Position numbers and translations under genes: made by a program. A DNA stretch of 64,000 bases from JAYPWI01 sp964629575. GTDB taxonomy: Bacteria > Actinomycetota > Acidimicrobiia > Acidimicrobiales > Poriferisodalaceae. How positions within the stretch are numbered: the first letter of the stretch is position 1; the number at the start of each line of letters is the position of its first letter. The notes under the pieces were generated by a model. It saw only the letters and a list, made by a program, of their open reading frames with translations, made no database searches and had not been told where the DNA came from. The stretch covers positions 167,326-231,325 of the forward strand of contig CAZVUM010000001.1 of NCBI GenBank assembly GCA_964629575.1, in the 5' to 3' direction. This document shows positions 1 to 7,949 of the stretch, one piece after another.

Positions 1-2
1 AC

Positions 3-2918
3 GACGTGATGACGTCGACGCGTTCGTACAAGGCTCCGTACCCCGCGGCCGTCGCCCGGGCGGAGATCGCGGATCACGCAGCGCGCCAGTTCGACCCCCA
101 CATCGCCCGCGCGTTTCTCGCCGTGCCGGTCGGAAAGCTCCGCCGTATCGCCGGTCCACTGTCATGGCTTGGATCGCTGCCGGGCCTGCGCGCGGTGTCG
201 GCAGCCGATGCGACGAGCCATGCGGTCATGTCTGTCGCCGGCTCCGCGGTCGCTGCTCTCACCGCGGTGGTCGCCGCCGTCGCCATCGACTCGCCGCCCA
301 CCTCGGCTGCGACCGACACCGATCCCCGCATCGAGCTGGCCATCGACGTCGCTCCGACCGCTCCGGGAGTGAGCGACGACCTGGACGGTGGCCCCCTCGA
401 GGGGTCCACTGACGCGGATGTTCCCGCCGGCTTGCCCGCTGCGATCGGCGAGGAGAGCAACGCCGAACGAGTGGTTGCGATCGATGACCTGATCGCTGTC
501 ACCGAAGGAGGGACCGCGCGCTTCGACGTGCTGGCGAACGATCTCAACGCCGCCGGCGCCACGGGCCTGTCCGTGCGCATTGCCGAGCCGCCGACGGAAG
601 GGGTCGCCGAGGTCGAATCCGATGGTGTGATCTCCTACGCCCACGACGGTGGGGACGCGCCGTACGACTCGTTCACCTATGTCGTCATCGACGCCGAGGG
701 TCGCGAGACGATCGGCGGTGTCCGCCTCTCCATCGAAGGAGTCAACGATCCGCCCGTCGCAGCGGCGGACGTGGGCTCGGTTGCCCGCGGCTCGATCGTC
801 ACCTTGGACGTCGTGGCCAACGATGTCGACCCCGACGCGACGTCCCTCCACATCGTCGCCGTCAGCGGCGCCGCACACGGCGAGGCCTTCGCCAACGAAG
901 ACGGCACGGTCAGCTATCTCCACGGAGGGGACGAGGCGACGACCGACACCTTCTCCTACACGGTGGCCGATCCCGAGGGCGCAACCTCGGACGCGCTGGT
1001 GACCATCAGCATCTTCGTTCCCAACGATCCTCCGGTTGCCGTGGACGACGTCGCGCTGGTGACCGAGGGCGGCGATTCGTTCGTCGAGGTACTCGACAAC
1101 GACAGCGATCCCGATCCCGGCGACGTGCTCGCCCTGGTGAGTGCCTCCGGCGCCACGAACGGTTCGGTGTCGGTCAACGAGGACGGCCAGGTCGTCTACG
1201 AACACGACGGCAGCGAGACCACGTCGGATGAGGTCACGTACGTGATCGAGGACGAACAGGGCGAGCGGGCTTCGGCTGTCGTCCGATACACCGTTCAACC
1301 GCAGAACGACCCGCCGGTCGCCGCTGCCGATGCTCTGGCGGTCGGAGAGGGCAGCGCGGGGGTTGTCGCTGTGCTCGCCAACGACGTCGATCCCGATGCC
1401 GGGGCGTCGCTCACCGTTCTGAGCGTGAGCTCGCCGACCAACGGTTCGGTGTCCCTGGCGGCCGACTTCTCGGTGACCTACACGCACGACGGCTCCGAAA
1501 CGACGAGCGACAGCTTCACCTACGTGGTGGTCGACGAGGTGGGCGCCACGTCGATCGGCACGGTCGGGGTCACGGTGACGTCGGTGAACGACCTACCCGT
1601 CGCAGTCGCGGACGCGAGCACGGTGGCGGCCGGAAACGTCGCGTGGATCGATCCTGTCGACCTCGTCTCCAACGATTTCGACGCGGAGGACGGTGTCGGC
1701 TTCGGCGCGGTGACCGTGACGCTCGACCCGACGCCGCCAGTACGGGGGACGGCGACGCAGGTCGGCGGCGCGGGAGGGCTGATTCAGTACACGCCAGGAG
1801 CCGGGACCGCAGCGACGGAGACCCTCGGCTACTCCGTGTGCGATTCCGGCGGAGCGTGCGTCGCCGGCTCGATCGTTGTGACGATCACGGGCGGGTCGAC
1901 CGTGCTGATCTCGGAGTACTCAGGTGGCTCCTCGTACAGCGGGGGAGACTTCGTCGAGCTCTACAACGCGGGCACGGGGCCGGTCGATGTCAGCGGGTGG
2001 GAGCTCCACCTGACCGACGAGGCCAGCGCGTCGATTCTCACGATCCCGGCAGCGACCGTCCTGCCTGCCGGCGGGTTCTACCTCTTCGCCACCGACGGCC
2101 CGTTGACCGCCACTCGCGATCAGGCGATCGGCTTTCCGCTCGGCGAGTCGCTCGGCGTCGGGCTGGCGCAACTCGGTACCTACATCGACGTGGTGGGCAA
2201 CCGCGCCCGGCTCGCCGGGACACCGGTGCCCGCGGCGCTGATCCAGGAAGGCGTGGGGGTCGCGCCACTGTCGCCGATTGGCGGTTTCGACCTGTCGTAT
2301 ACCCGTGCTCTCCCGGATTCGATCGGAGCCTGCAGCGACACCGACGACAACGCCGCGGACTTCATTCGAACGTGGGGAACCGACGTCACGCCGACGGGAT
2401 CGGCGGGCGCGCCGGTCACCTGCGGCCCGCAGACCTCATCCACGTTCGTCTCCGGGGTCGTGATCAAAGAGCTGCGGACCGACGGCGAGGCGGGGGACTC
2501 CGACGAGTACGTGGTTCTGTTCAACCCCACGATCGGCACGCAGGACCTGACCGGAATGACCCTGCGCCGTGATGGCGCTGTGATCACAACACTCCCCGCG
2601 GTGACCCTGGCGCCTGGCCAGCACTTCCTCGTCGCGGGTGCTCAATATGGAGGCGCGTCCGACGCGCTGTACGACCCGGGGGAGCACCTCTTCATCACCA
2701 ACGTTGTGCAGCTGCGTGATGCTTCCGGGTTCGTCGTCGTCGATGAGGTCATCCTCGATCTCAACCCGCCGGGACTCCCACATCTGGGCCAGGGGCTGCC
2801 CGACGTCTACGCCCGTCGTGCGTCGGGATGTCAGGACAACGACGCCAGCTCGGACTTCTCCTTCAGCGGTGTCCCAGCGCCGCGCACGTTCGGTGATCCG
2901 CTGAGGCCCTGCCCCTGA
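3..2918 (+). CDS. HD-GYP protein (C-terminal part) fused to cadherin-like repeats and lamin-tail domains; 5' end outside window
   Basis: The reading frame is open to the left edge, so the gene is cut by the window. The first ~45 residues (DVMTSTRSYK, then QFDPHIARAFL) match the end of HD-GYP c-di-GMP phosphodiesterase domains. A hydrophobic segment follows at about residues 73-97. Then come about five ~95-residue Ig/cadherin-like repeats marked by NDPPVA and by LANDVDPDA or VANDVDPDA. Two lamin-tail-like domains end the protein (LISEYSGGS, ~630, and VIKELRTDGE, ~817). I infer a cytoplasmic signalling domain, one membrane span and a long extracellular adhesive region. The stop is TGA at 2916. 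The domain calls are from pattern reading; the HD-GYP catalytic motifs lie upstream and cannot be checked. Confidence 0.8.
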   Translation, partial: DVMTSTRSYKAPYPAAVARAEIADHAARQFDPHIARAFLAVPVGKLRRIAGPLSWLGSLPGLRAVSAADATSHAVMSVAGSAVAALTAVVAAVAIDSPPTSAATDTDPRIELAIDVAPTAPGVSDDLDGGPLEGSTDADVPAGLPAAIGEESNAERVVAIDDLIAVTEGGTARFDVLANDLNAAGATGLSVRIAEPPTEGVAEVESDGVISYAHDGGDAPYDSFTYVVIDAEGRETIGGVRLSIEGVNDPPVAAADVGSVARGSIVTLDVVANDVDPDATSLHIVAVSGAAHGEAFANEDGTVSYLHGGDEATTDTFSYTVADPEGATSDALVTISIFVPNDPPVAVDDVALVTEGGDSFVEVLDNDSDPDPGDVLALVSASGATNGSVSVNEDGQVVYEHDGSETTSDEVTYVIEDEQGERASAVVRYTVQPQNDPPVAAADALAVGEGSAGVVAVLANDVDPDAGASLTVLSVSSPTNGSVSLAADFSVTYTHDGSETTSDSFTYVVVDEVGATSIGTVGVTVTSVNDLPVAVADASTVAAGNVAWIDPVDLVSNDFDAEDGVGFGAVTVTLDPTPPVRGTATQVGGAGGLIQYTPGAGTAATETLGYSVCDSGGACVAGSIVVTITGGSTVLISEYSGGSSYSGGDFVELYNAGTGPVDVSGWELHLTDEASASILTIPAATVLPAGGFYLFATDGPLTATRDQAIGFPLGESLGVGLAQLGTYIDVVGNRARLAGTPVPAALIQEGVGVAPLSPIGGFDLSYTRALPDSIGACSDTDDNAADFIRTWGTDVTPTGSAGAPVTCGPQTSSTFVSGVVIKELRTDGEAGDSDEYVVLFNPTIGTQDLTGMTLRRDGAVITTLPAVTLAPGQHFLVAGAQYGGASDALYDPGEHLFITNVVQLRDASGFVVVDEVILDLNPPGLPHLGQGLPDVYARRASGCQDNDASSDFSFSGVPAPRTFGDPLRPCP

Positions 2919-2988
2919 CGCGCTCAAGTTGCGGCGGGCCATTCTGCTGGTGTCGGCGAGCCAACGGGGTGGCATTATTCGGGCGACG

Positions 2989-3062
2989 GCCCCCGTGGCG
3001 CAACTGGATAGCGCAGCGGGCTTCTATCCCGACGGCTGCAGGTTCGAGTCCTGCCGGGGGCG
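2989..3062 (+). tRNA. tRNA-Arg (anticodon TCT)
   Basis: A cloverleaf can be drawn: acceptor GCCCCCG (2989-2995) pairs with CGGGGGC (3055-3061), the D stem is GCGC/GCGC, the anticodon loop is CTTCTAT with anticodon TCT, and the T arm is GCAGG-TTCGAGT-CCTGC. The CCA end is not encoded. It lies alone between the HD-GYP fusion and a small open frame. Confidence 0.92.
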
Positions 3063-3063
3063 C

Positions 3064-3354
3064 GTGCGAAAACGAGCGACGGGCAAGCCGTCTCAGCGGC
3101 GACTCGGGTTCAAGCTCGGCGACGCCTCGGTTGGTTCGCCACACGACTACGGAGAGGGCCTCCGGCGGATCAACCTCGACACCCCGCTGACGGCACATCT
3201 CGCAGGCGAGGCGCTCGACGCGGACGGGATCGACGTGCGGATCAACCTCGGCGGTGGCGGCATGCTCGGCCAGTTGGGTGCGCCCGCCCACATCGTCTAC
3301 GCCGCCGAGGACGAACACGCGGTGCTCGAGGTCGTCGCGGATCTGCTCTCCTGA
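3064..3354 (+). CDS. small hypothetical protein, possibly DUF2007-like
   Basis: A short frame opens directly after the tRNA-Arg, with GTG at 3064 as the first start that does not run into the tRNA. The C-terminal ~55 residues (TPLTAHLAGEALDADGID, a Gly-rich turn, then an acidic segment and a hydrophobic end) resemble small DUF2007 signalling-like domains, which pair an 'access/lifetime' helix with a short sheet. The N-terminal part is basic and may be untranslated; no clear ribosome-binding site is seen. The match is weak and the gene itself is uncertain. Confidence 0.3.
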   Translation: MRKRATGKPSQRRLGFKLGDASVGSPHDYGEGLRRINLDTPLTAHLAGEALDADGIDVRINLGGGGMLGQLGAPAHIVYAAEDEHAVLEVVADLLS

Positions 3355-3395
3355 CCCGCGGATACATCTGATCGGGGCTGCGCGACTCTCGTTGG

Positions 3396-4202
3396 GTGCC
3401 GCTGACCGTGCCCGCTCACCAGCTTCCCGTCCTCGCTCTCAAACTCCATCGGCCGCAGTGGTGGGACGGCACAGCGCTGTTCATCGGTGCTGCGGCCCCC
3501 GACCTCGCATACCCGCTGCACAGGTGGATCGGCTCACAGAGTCACACGGCCCTGGGTGTGGTGGCCCTTGCGGTCCCACTGACGCTGGCGCTCACCGTTG
3601 CCCTCCGCTGGCGCATCGCTGGGTCGGTTGCCTGCCAGCTTCCAGATCTCGGCGTCTTGCGACTGAGGTCCTACGGAGCATTGACCCACACCGCATCGTG
3701 GCCCCGCTTTCGGATCACGCTGATGTCGGCGGTCGTCGGGGCCACGTCACACGTGCTGATCGACGGCTTCACCCACCGGGGTCGATTCGGCGCCGCGTGG
3801 CTCGACCTCGACTCGGTCTCGTTCGATCTCGGTCCGGCCGGCGTCCGGTCCCTACCGGGCCTACTCCAGTACGCAGGGCACAGCGCGGGGAGCTTGCTCT
3901 CGCTCGCGCTCCTCGCCGTGGTCGGTCGCCGAGGGTTGCTCGAGCAGTGGTGCGGGTCCGAGGCGGTGGCGTTGGCCAGATCGCAGCGGCCTACACGGAC
4001 CCAACGGCTGGGTTTCTGGGCCATCGTGGCGATCCCGGTGCTGGCCGTCAGCGCGTGGTCCGCCGCCGCTGGAGCCGTGATGATCTTCGAGCTCATCGAC
4101 GCGTTGCTCGTTGGTCTGGTCGTCGCCGGATCGATCGTGGTCGCTCGACCGCACGCGAGCGACGGAATGGAACCCGACCGGAGTAGGTTTCAGGGCTCGT
4201 GA
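3396..4202 (+). CDS. DUF4184 family membrane protein
   Basis: The 268-residue product begins MPLTVPAHQLPVLAL and has the early AAPDLAYPL motif typical of DUF4184 integral membrane proteins. About six hydrophobic stretches are visible, and the central SHVLIDGFTHRG is a His/Asp-rich conserved segment of the family. Its function is unknown. The gene starts with GTG and its stop overlaps the GTG of folE (GTGA), so the two are probably translated from one message. I see no pathway link to folate synthesis in the sequence. Confidence 0.75.
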   Translation: MPLTVPAHQLPVLALKLHRPQWWDGTALFIGAAAPDLAYPLHRWIGSQSHTALGVVALAVPLTLALTVALRWRIAGSVACQLPDLGVLRLRSYGALTHTASWPRFRITLMSAVVGATSHVLIDGFTHRGRFGAAWLDLDSVSFDLGPAGVRSLPGLLQYAGHSAGSLLSLALLAVVGRRGLLEQWCGSEAVALARSQRPTRTQRLGFWAIVAIPVLAVSAWSAAAGAVMIFELIDALLVGLVVAGSIVVARPHASDGMEPDRSRFQGS

Positions 4203-4825
4203 CCGACAGCAACGTCCAGAACGGCGTCAAGGGCGCCAACGGAGCGATCACCGACTCCGAGGTCGATCTCGCCCGCATCGAAGCCGCTGTGCGGGAGATC
4301 CTCGCGGCGATCGGGGAGGACCCCGGTCGTGACGGGCTTCTCAAGACGCCCAGCCGCGTCGCCAAGATGTACGCAGAGGTCTTCTCCGGCTTGCGCGAGG
4401 ACCCGGTTCATCATCTCGAGGTGCAGTTCGAGGCCGACCACGACGAGATGGTCATGGTGCGCGACATTCCGTTCTATTCGATGTGCGAGCACCACCTGCT
4501 GCCCTTCGTCGGCAAGGCGCACGTGGCCTACGTGCCTGGCGAGTCCGGAAAGATCACGGGCCTGTCGAAGTTGGCTCGTCTGGTGGAGGCCTACGCCCGC
4601 CGACCCCAGGTCCAGGAGCGGTTGACGAGCCAGGTCGCCGACAAGCTCGTGGATGTTCTCGAACCGCGAGGCGCCCTGGTCGTCATCGAAGCCGAGCACC
4701 AGTGCATGTCGATGCGAGGCGTGCAGAAGCCCGGCACGCTCACCATCACCTCGGCTGTTCGAGGTCTGTTCCTCTCCGAAGCCACCCGGTCCGAGGCCAT
4801 GCAGCTCATCGCCATCGGCCGCTAA
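4199..4825 (+). CDS. folE: GTP cyclohydrolase I (type I)
   Basis: Converts GTP to 7,8-dihydroneopterin triphosphate, the first step of tetrahydrofolate synthesis, in the cytoplasm. The 208-residue product has the family zinc ligands: Cys96 and His99 in MCEHHLLPF and Cys169 in QCMSMRGV. The signature segment GKITGLSKLARLVEAYARRP is also intact. Length is normal. The GTG start overlaps the stop of the DUF4184 gene by four bases. A hairpin repeat follows 1 base after the stop. The N-terminal ~25 residues are a non-conserved extension. Confidence 0.97.
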   Translation: MTDSNVQNGVKGANGAITDSEVDLARIEAAVREILAAIGEDPGRDGLLKTPSRVAKMYAEVFSGLREDPVHHLEVQFEADHDEMVMVRDIPFYSMCEHHLLPFVGKAHVAYVPGESGKITGLSKLARLVEAYARRPQVQERLTSQVADKLVDVLEPRGALVVIEAEHQCMSMRGVQKPGTLTITSAVRGLFLSEATRSEAMQLIAIGR

Positions 4826-4826
4826 C

Positions 4827-4868
4827 CGCCGAGTGGCAGCGCGCCAGAAGTGGCGCGCTGGGACTCCG
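4827..4868. repeat. palindromic intergenic repeat, copy 1
   Basis: Just after the folE stop, AGCGCGCCA (4838-4846) pairs perfectly with TGGCGCGCT (4851-4859) around a GAAG loop. Flanking GAGT/ACTC extend the stem. The same element, with a few changes, occurs at 63769 and 63867. There is no T run, so it may be a Rho-independent-like barrier or a dispersed REP-like repeat between the converging folE and Nudix genes. Confidence 0.75.
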
Positions 4869-4896
4869 CGAGACGCCCGACACGAGTGCGCCGGGC

Positions 4897-5559
4897 TCAG
4901 ATGGCGAGGGGCGACTCGCCGCGCAGGAACCGTTCGGCCATCACCATGAGGGTGATCCAGTAGTCCCGGCCAGGCACCAGGTCCGCCACCGTCACCGTTG
5001 CACTGAACGCGCTCTGGTGAGGGTGGCCGGCCGAGGAGACCCCTGCGATGTCGAGTTCGCCGATCCGCCCAGCGAGGAATTCGAGAAGTGCGGCGATCGG
5101 AACATCGATGAGCGACGCGACCTCGTCCTCGGCGATGACGTAGCCGCTCAGGGGTCGATCGTCGCGGAGCAGATACACCGAGGTCAGCTCGCGATTGAGC
5201 CGACCCTCGCCGCTGTCGTCGACCAACCTGCGTTCGCCGAGGAACGTGAGGTGGGCGGGATCGATGTCGACGCCCAGCTCCTCCTCCAACTCGCGCACGC
5301 CATCGGGTGGTGACTCGCCTGCGGCCAGGTGACCAGCGGCCGAGATGTCGAGGAGCCCAGGGAATGCGGCCTTTTGGAGGGAGCGGCGTTGCAGCACCGC
5401 CACGGGAACGCCGTCACGCTCGGCGACGATCTGGCAGTGGAAGACCCTGTGCCAGTCGCCGTCGAGGTGAACCGCGTCGCGCGGCTTGGTGCCGATGTGG
5501 CGACCGAGGTCGTCGACGATGTCGAGGACCTCCACGCCCGCTGCGCTGTCGGTGGCCAT
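4897..5559 (-). CDS. Nudix hydrolase, isopentenyl-diphosphate-isomerase-like subgroup
   Basis: The 220-residue protein carries a Nudix box, GHLAAGESPPDGVRELEEEL followed by G-V, preceded by a typical LDISAAGHL strand. Nudix enzymes hydrolyse nucleoside diphosphates linked to another group. The N-terminal VEVLDIVDDLGRHIGTKPR and the R-x-F-H-C segment resemble the YfcD/IDI-like subgroup, whose substrate is often unknown. The spacing between the first Glu and the RE pair is one residue shorter than the textbook box. The gene sits 29 bases downstream of the luciferase-like gene on the same strand and probably shares its message. Confidence 0.85.
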   Translation of the reverse strand: MATDSAAGVEVLDIVDDLGRHIGTKPRDAVHLDGDWHRVFHCQIVAERDGVPVAVLQRRSLQKAAFPGLLDISAAGHLAAGESPPDGVRELEEELGVDIDPAHLTFLGERRLVDDSGEGRLNRELTSVYLLRDDRPLSGYVIAEDEVASLIDVPIAALLEFLAGRIGELDIAGVSSAGHPHQSAFSATVTVADLVPGRDYWITLMVMAERFLRGESPLAI

Positions 5560-5588
5560 TCAGCCCCCGTCTCCGAGACCTCGAGGGG

Positions 5589-6431
5589 TCAGAGGAGCTC
5601 GGCGTATCCGTCGAGAATCGGAAGAACCGTGTCGGCGTCGGCCGGTGGGAGGCTCAGCACGACTCGGCTGACACCCGCTTCGGCCAGCGGCTCGAGGATC
5701 TCGGGCTTCGGGGGCGTGCCGAACTGGCCGTATTCGATCTCTTTGGGATCGCGGCCGATCTCGGCGCACGCCTTCTCGATCTCCTCGATCTTGTTGAGCA
5801 TGTCGTAGCGGCCGGCGATCGGCATCCAGCCGTCACAGAACTCGACGATGTCGGCGATGGTCTTGGGGCCGGCTGCGCCGCCGAGGATGACGGGAGGCCC
5901 GCCGTCCTGGGCCGGCTTGGGCCACGACCAGCTGGAGGAGAAGTCGACGTGGTTGCCGTGGTACTCGGCCTCGTCGTTGTTCCAGATCTCCTTCATGGCG
6001 AGGATCCGCTCACGGAGAACAGCGCGACGCTCGGTGTACTTGACGCCGTGGTGGGCCAGCTCTTCTTTGTTCCAGCCGTAGCCGATGCCGAAGAGGAAGC
6101 GGCCATTGGAGATGGTGTCGAGGGACGCGATCTCCTTCGCGAGCCACAACGGGTCCCGCTGGGCGACGAGGGTGATGCCGGTGCCGACCAGGATGTTCTC
6201 GGTCACAGCGGCGGCTGCGGCGAGCCCCACGAACTGGTCATGGCTGCGCCAGTACTCCTCGGGAAGCGGCGGTGCCCCCTCGCGGCCACCCCACGGGGTC
6301 ACCCGGCTGGTGGGGATGTGGCTGTGCTCGGGAAACCACAGGGACTCGAAGCCCCGCTCTTCGGTGGCGCGCGCCAGCTCGATCGGCTGGATGGCCTTGT
6401 CGGTCGGGAACATCATCACGCCGAACTTCAT
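5589..6431 (-). CDS. LLM-class (luciferase-like) F420-dependent oxidoreductase
   Basis: The 280-residue TIM-barrel protein begins MKFGVMMFPTD and has the hallmarks of luciferase-like monooxygenases or F420 oxidoreductases (TIGR03619-like): GTGITLVAQRDPLWLAKE, SNGRFLFGIGYGWNKEE and GPPVILGGAAG. The cofactor is probably F420 or FMN; the substrate cannot be read from the sequence. A strong ribosome-binding site (GGGGGAG) lies just before the ATG at 6431. The Nudix gene follows on the same strand. It is divergent from the ferredoxin gene, and such pairs often serve redox chemistry, but that link is inference. Confidence 0.88.
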   Translation of the reverse strand: MKFGVMMFPTDKAIQPIELARATEERGFESLWFPEHSHIPTSRVTPWGGREGAPPLPEEYWRSHDQFVGLAAAAAVTENILVGTGITLVAQRDPLWLAKEIASLDTISNGRFLFGIGYGWNKEELAHHGVKYTERRAVLRERILAMKEIWNNDEAEYHGNHVDFSSSWSWPKPAQDGGPPVILGGAAGPKTIADIVEFCDGWMPIAGRYDMLNKIEEIEKACAEIGRDPKEIEYGQFGTPPKPEILEPLAEAGVSRVVLSLPPADADTVLPILDGYAELL

Positions 6432-6551
6432 GTCTCCCCCAAAGGATCTGGTGGCGGTGGTCGTCGCCGAGGCTACCGCCTGGGGCGGTGTTGCTGTCCG
6501 GCCCGCGCTGGATGGAACAATGGGGCCGAATCGAGTCCACGGGAGTCAGCA

Positions 6552-6743
6552 GTGCAGATCAGCCTCGAAGTCGACAAGTGCATCGGCAGCGGTTCGTGCG
6601 AGATGTTGGCCCCCGAGGTCTTCGAGGTCGGCGACGATGGGCTGGCGAAGCTGCTCGACGCCTCGCCTGGCTCCGACATGGAGTCCAAGGTCCGCGCTGC
6701 CGAAGAGAGCTGCCCCACCCAGGCGATCTCGGTCGAGTACTGA
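6552..6743 (+). CDS. single-cluster 3Fe-4S ferredoxin
   Basis: A 63-residue acidic protein with Cys10, Cys16 and Cys54-Pro (C-x2-S-x2-C ... CP), the pattern of 3Fe-4S ferredoxins that donate electrons to cytochromes P450 and related oxygenases. The second position of the first motif is Ser13 instead of Cys, which supports a 3Fe rather than 4Fe cluster. The start is the GTG at 6552, giving the expected MQISLEVDKC. No P450 gene is present in the window. The last 40 bases of the gene are partly repeated directly downstream. Confidence 0.9.
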   Translation: MQISLEVDKCIGSGSCEMLAPEVFEVGDDGLAKLLDASPGSDMESKVRAAEESCPTQAISVEY

Positions 6744-6807
6744 GCGCAGGTTGACAGAGAGCTGCCCCACCCAGGCGATCCCGCGGGCCGGCGCAGTCGA
6801 GTACTAG
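6704..6807 (+). repeat. partial tandem duplication of the ferredoxin 3' end
   Basis: A 25-base stretch inside the ferredoxin gene (6704-6728) recurs exactly at 6756-6780. The following GTCGAGTACT at the gene end recurs at 6796-6805, ending this time in TAG. The second copy has an insertion of about ten bases between the two blocks and is not joined to a start, so it is probably a dead remnant of a local duplication. Confidence 0.8.
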
Positions 6808-6837
6808 CAATTCTTCTCGGTACGCTGCTCTGCGATC

Positions 6838-6911
6838 CGGGAAGTGGCGCAGCTTGGTAGCGCACCTGCTTTGGGAGCAGGGGGTCGCAGGTTCAAATCC
6901 TGTCTTCCCGA
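6838..6911 (+). tRNA. tRNA-Pro (anticodon TGG)
   Basis: Acceptor CGGGAAG pairs with CTTCCCG, the D stem is GCGC/GCGC, the anticodon stem CCTGC/GCAGG encloses TTTGGGA (anticodon TGG), and the T arm is GCAGG-TTCAAAT-CCTGT. The discriminator base is A, as is usual for proline tRNAs. CCA is not encoded. Confidence 0.95.
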
Positions 6912-7019
6912 CAACGTCATGGCGCTTTTGGGTCCGTGGGGGACGCGCTGGCACGGGTGTGGGCGCCCCAAAACGGAGAGGGCGCGCTGCCGATGACCCG
7001 GAAGGGGAGATGAGGGGTG

Positions 7020-7949
7020 ATGGGTCGCACTCGCCGCATTCCCTATCGCGCGGTCGGTGCAGCGCGCGCCCTGCAGGCTCGCACGCGCGGGATCCGCACG
7101 CTGCGCACCCTCGAAGATGTCGACGCGGTTCTCGACGAGGCGGCCGTTGCCTTCCTGCGCTCGAATGCCGAGGCGCTCGCCCTTCTGTCCACCGTTCGCT
7201 ACGCGGGTCCGACGATCGGCCATCGCGACCCGCATTCGGCCGGGTACCGCGAGGCGCAGATGGAGCTGTACCGCAGTCTCAGCGGCCGCGACGGCTACGA
7301 CGCTGCCAGCGCTGAGGTCAGCGAGCTGGAGTCGAGCGCGTCGCCGCGGAACCTCTACCCCTACTCGACCGGTCAGCCCCAGACGGTCGGCGAGCAGCTC
7401 GAGGCAGCCGGCGCGGTGCTGCAGGCGCTCGGAGATCTACAGGGTCGACGGATCGTCGAGTACGGGCCGGGTTGGGGCCTGCTGACGATTCAGCTGGCGC
7501 TGTCGGGCTTCGACGTCAGCGCCGTCGATCTCAACCCGGCGATGCTCGATGTCATCGACAGACAGGCCGGTCGAGTGGAGGTCGAGGTGTCGACCGTCGC
7601 TGCCGACATGTTGACCTTCGCTCCCGATCGTCCTGTTGACGCAGCGGTCTTCTTCGAGTCCTTCCACCACTGCTTCGAGTTTCCGACTCTGCTCGATCGA
7701 CTGCGGAGTGACGTCGTTGCTCCTCATGGGCGAGTACTTCTGGTCGGAGAACCGATCTCGCACCAGGCTCTTCCATGGGGCCTGCGGCTGGATGGCCTGT
7801 CGCTGTGGTCCGTGCGGCGTGAGGGCTGGATGGAGCTCGGCTTTGCCGTGCCGTTCTTCTTCGAGCTCGCAGCCCGGCATGGCTGGCGCGCCGAACGTCG
7901 GCGGGGTCGCGGTCGCCTGACGGACATGTGGGTGCTCACCCGCGTTTGA
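7020..7949 (+). CDS. class I SAM-dependent methyltransferase
   Basis: A 309-residue protein with a Rossmann methyltransferase core: motif I is VEYGPGWGLLTIQLA (~residue 145), the acidic end of strand 2 is AVDLNPAML, and strand 4 is VDAAVFFESFHHC. The N-terminal ~130 residues are helical and not recognised. The substrate is unknown; the FHHC segment and the hydrophobic C-terminal part are compatible with lipid, sugar or small-molecule methylation. The ATG at 7020 is chosen because GGGG lies just before it; GTG at 7017 is possible. Its last 14 bases overlap the end of the opposite methyltransferase gene. Confidence 0.8.
   Translation: MGRTRRIPYRAVGAARALQARTRGIRTLRTLEDVDAVLDEAAVAFLRSNAEALALLSTVRYAGPTIGHRDPHSAGYREAQMELYRSLSGRDGYDAASAEVSELESSASPRNLYPYSTGQPQTVGEQLEAAGAVLQALGDLQGRRIVEYGPGWGLLTIQLALSGFDVSAVDLNPAMLDVIDRQAGRVEVEVSTVAADMLTFAPDRPVDAAVFFESFHHCFEFPTLLDRLRSDVVAPHGRVLLVGEPISHQALPWGLRLDGLSLWSVRREGWMELGFAVPFFFELAARHGWRAERRRGRGRLTDMWVLTRV

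Noticed and set aside
162..1487. Long open frame on the minus strand opposite the cadherin-like repeats
   Set aside because: It mirrors the repeat structure of the plus-strand gene, has no recognisable domain and is expected by chance in such GC-rich coding DNA.
2929..3063. Upstream extension of the small frame at 3064
   Set aside because: It would translate the tRNA-Arg gene.
4800..4900. Riboswitch controlling folE
   Set aside because: The structured element lies after the gene and is a dispersed repeat, not a leader.
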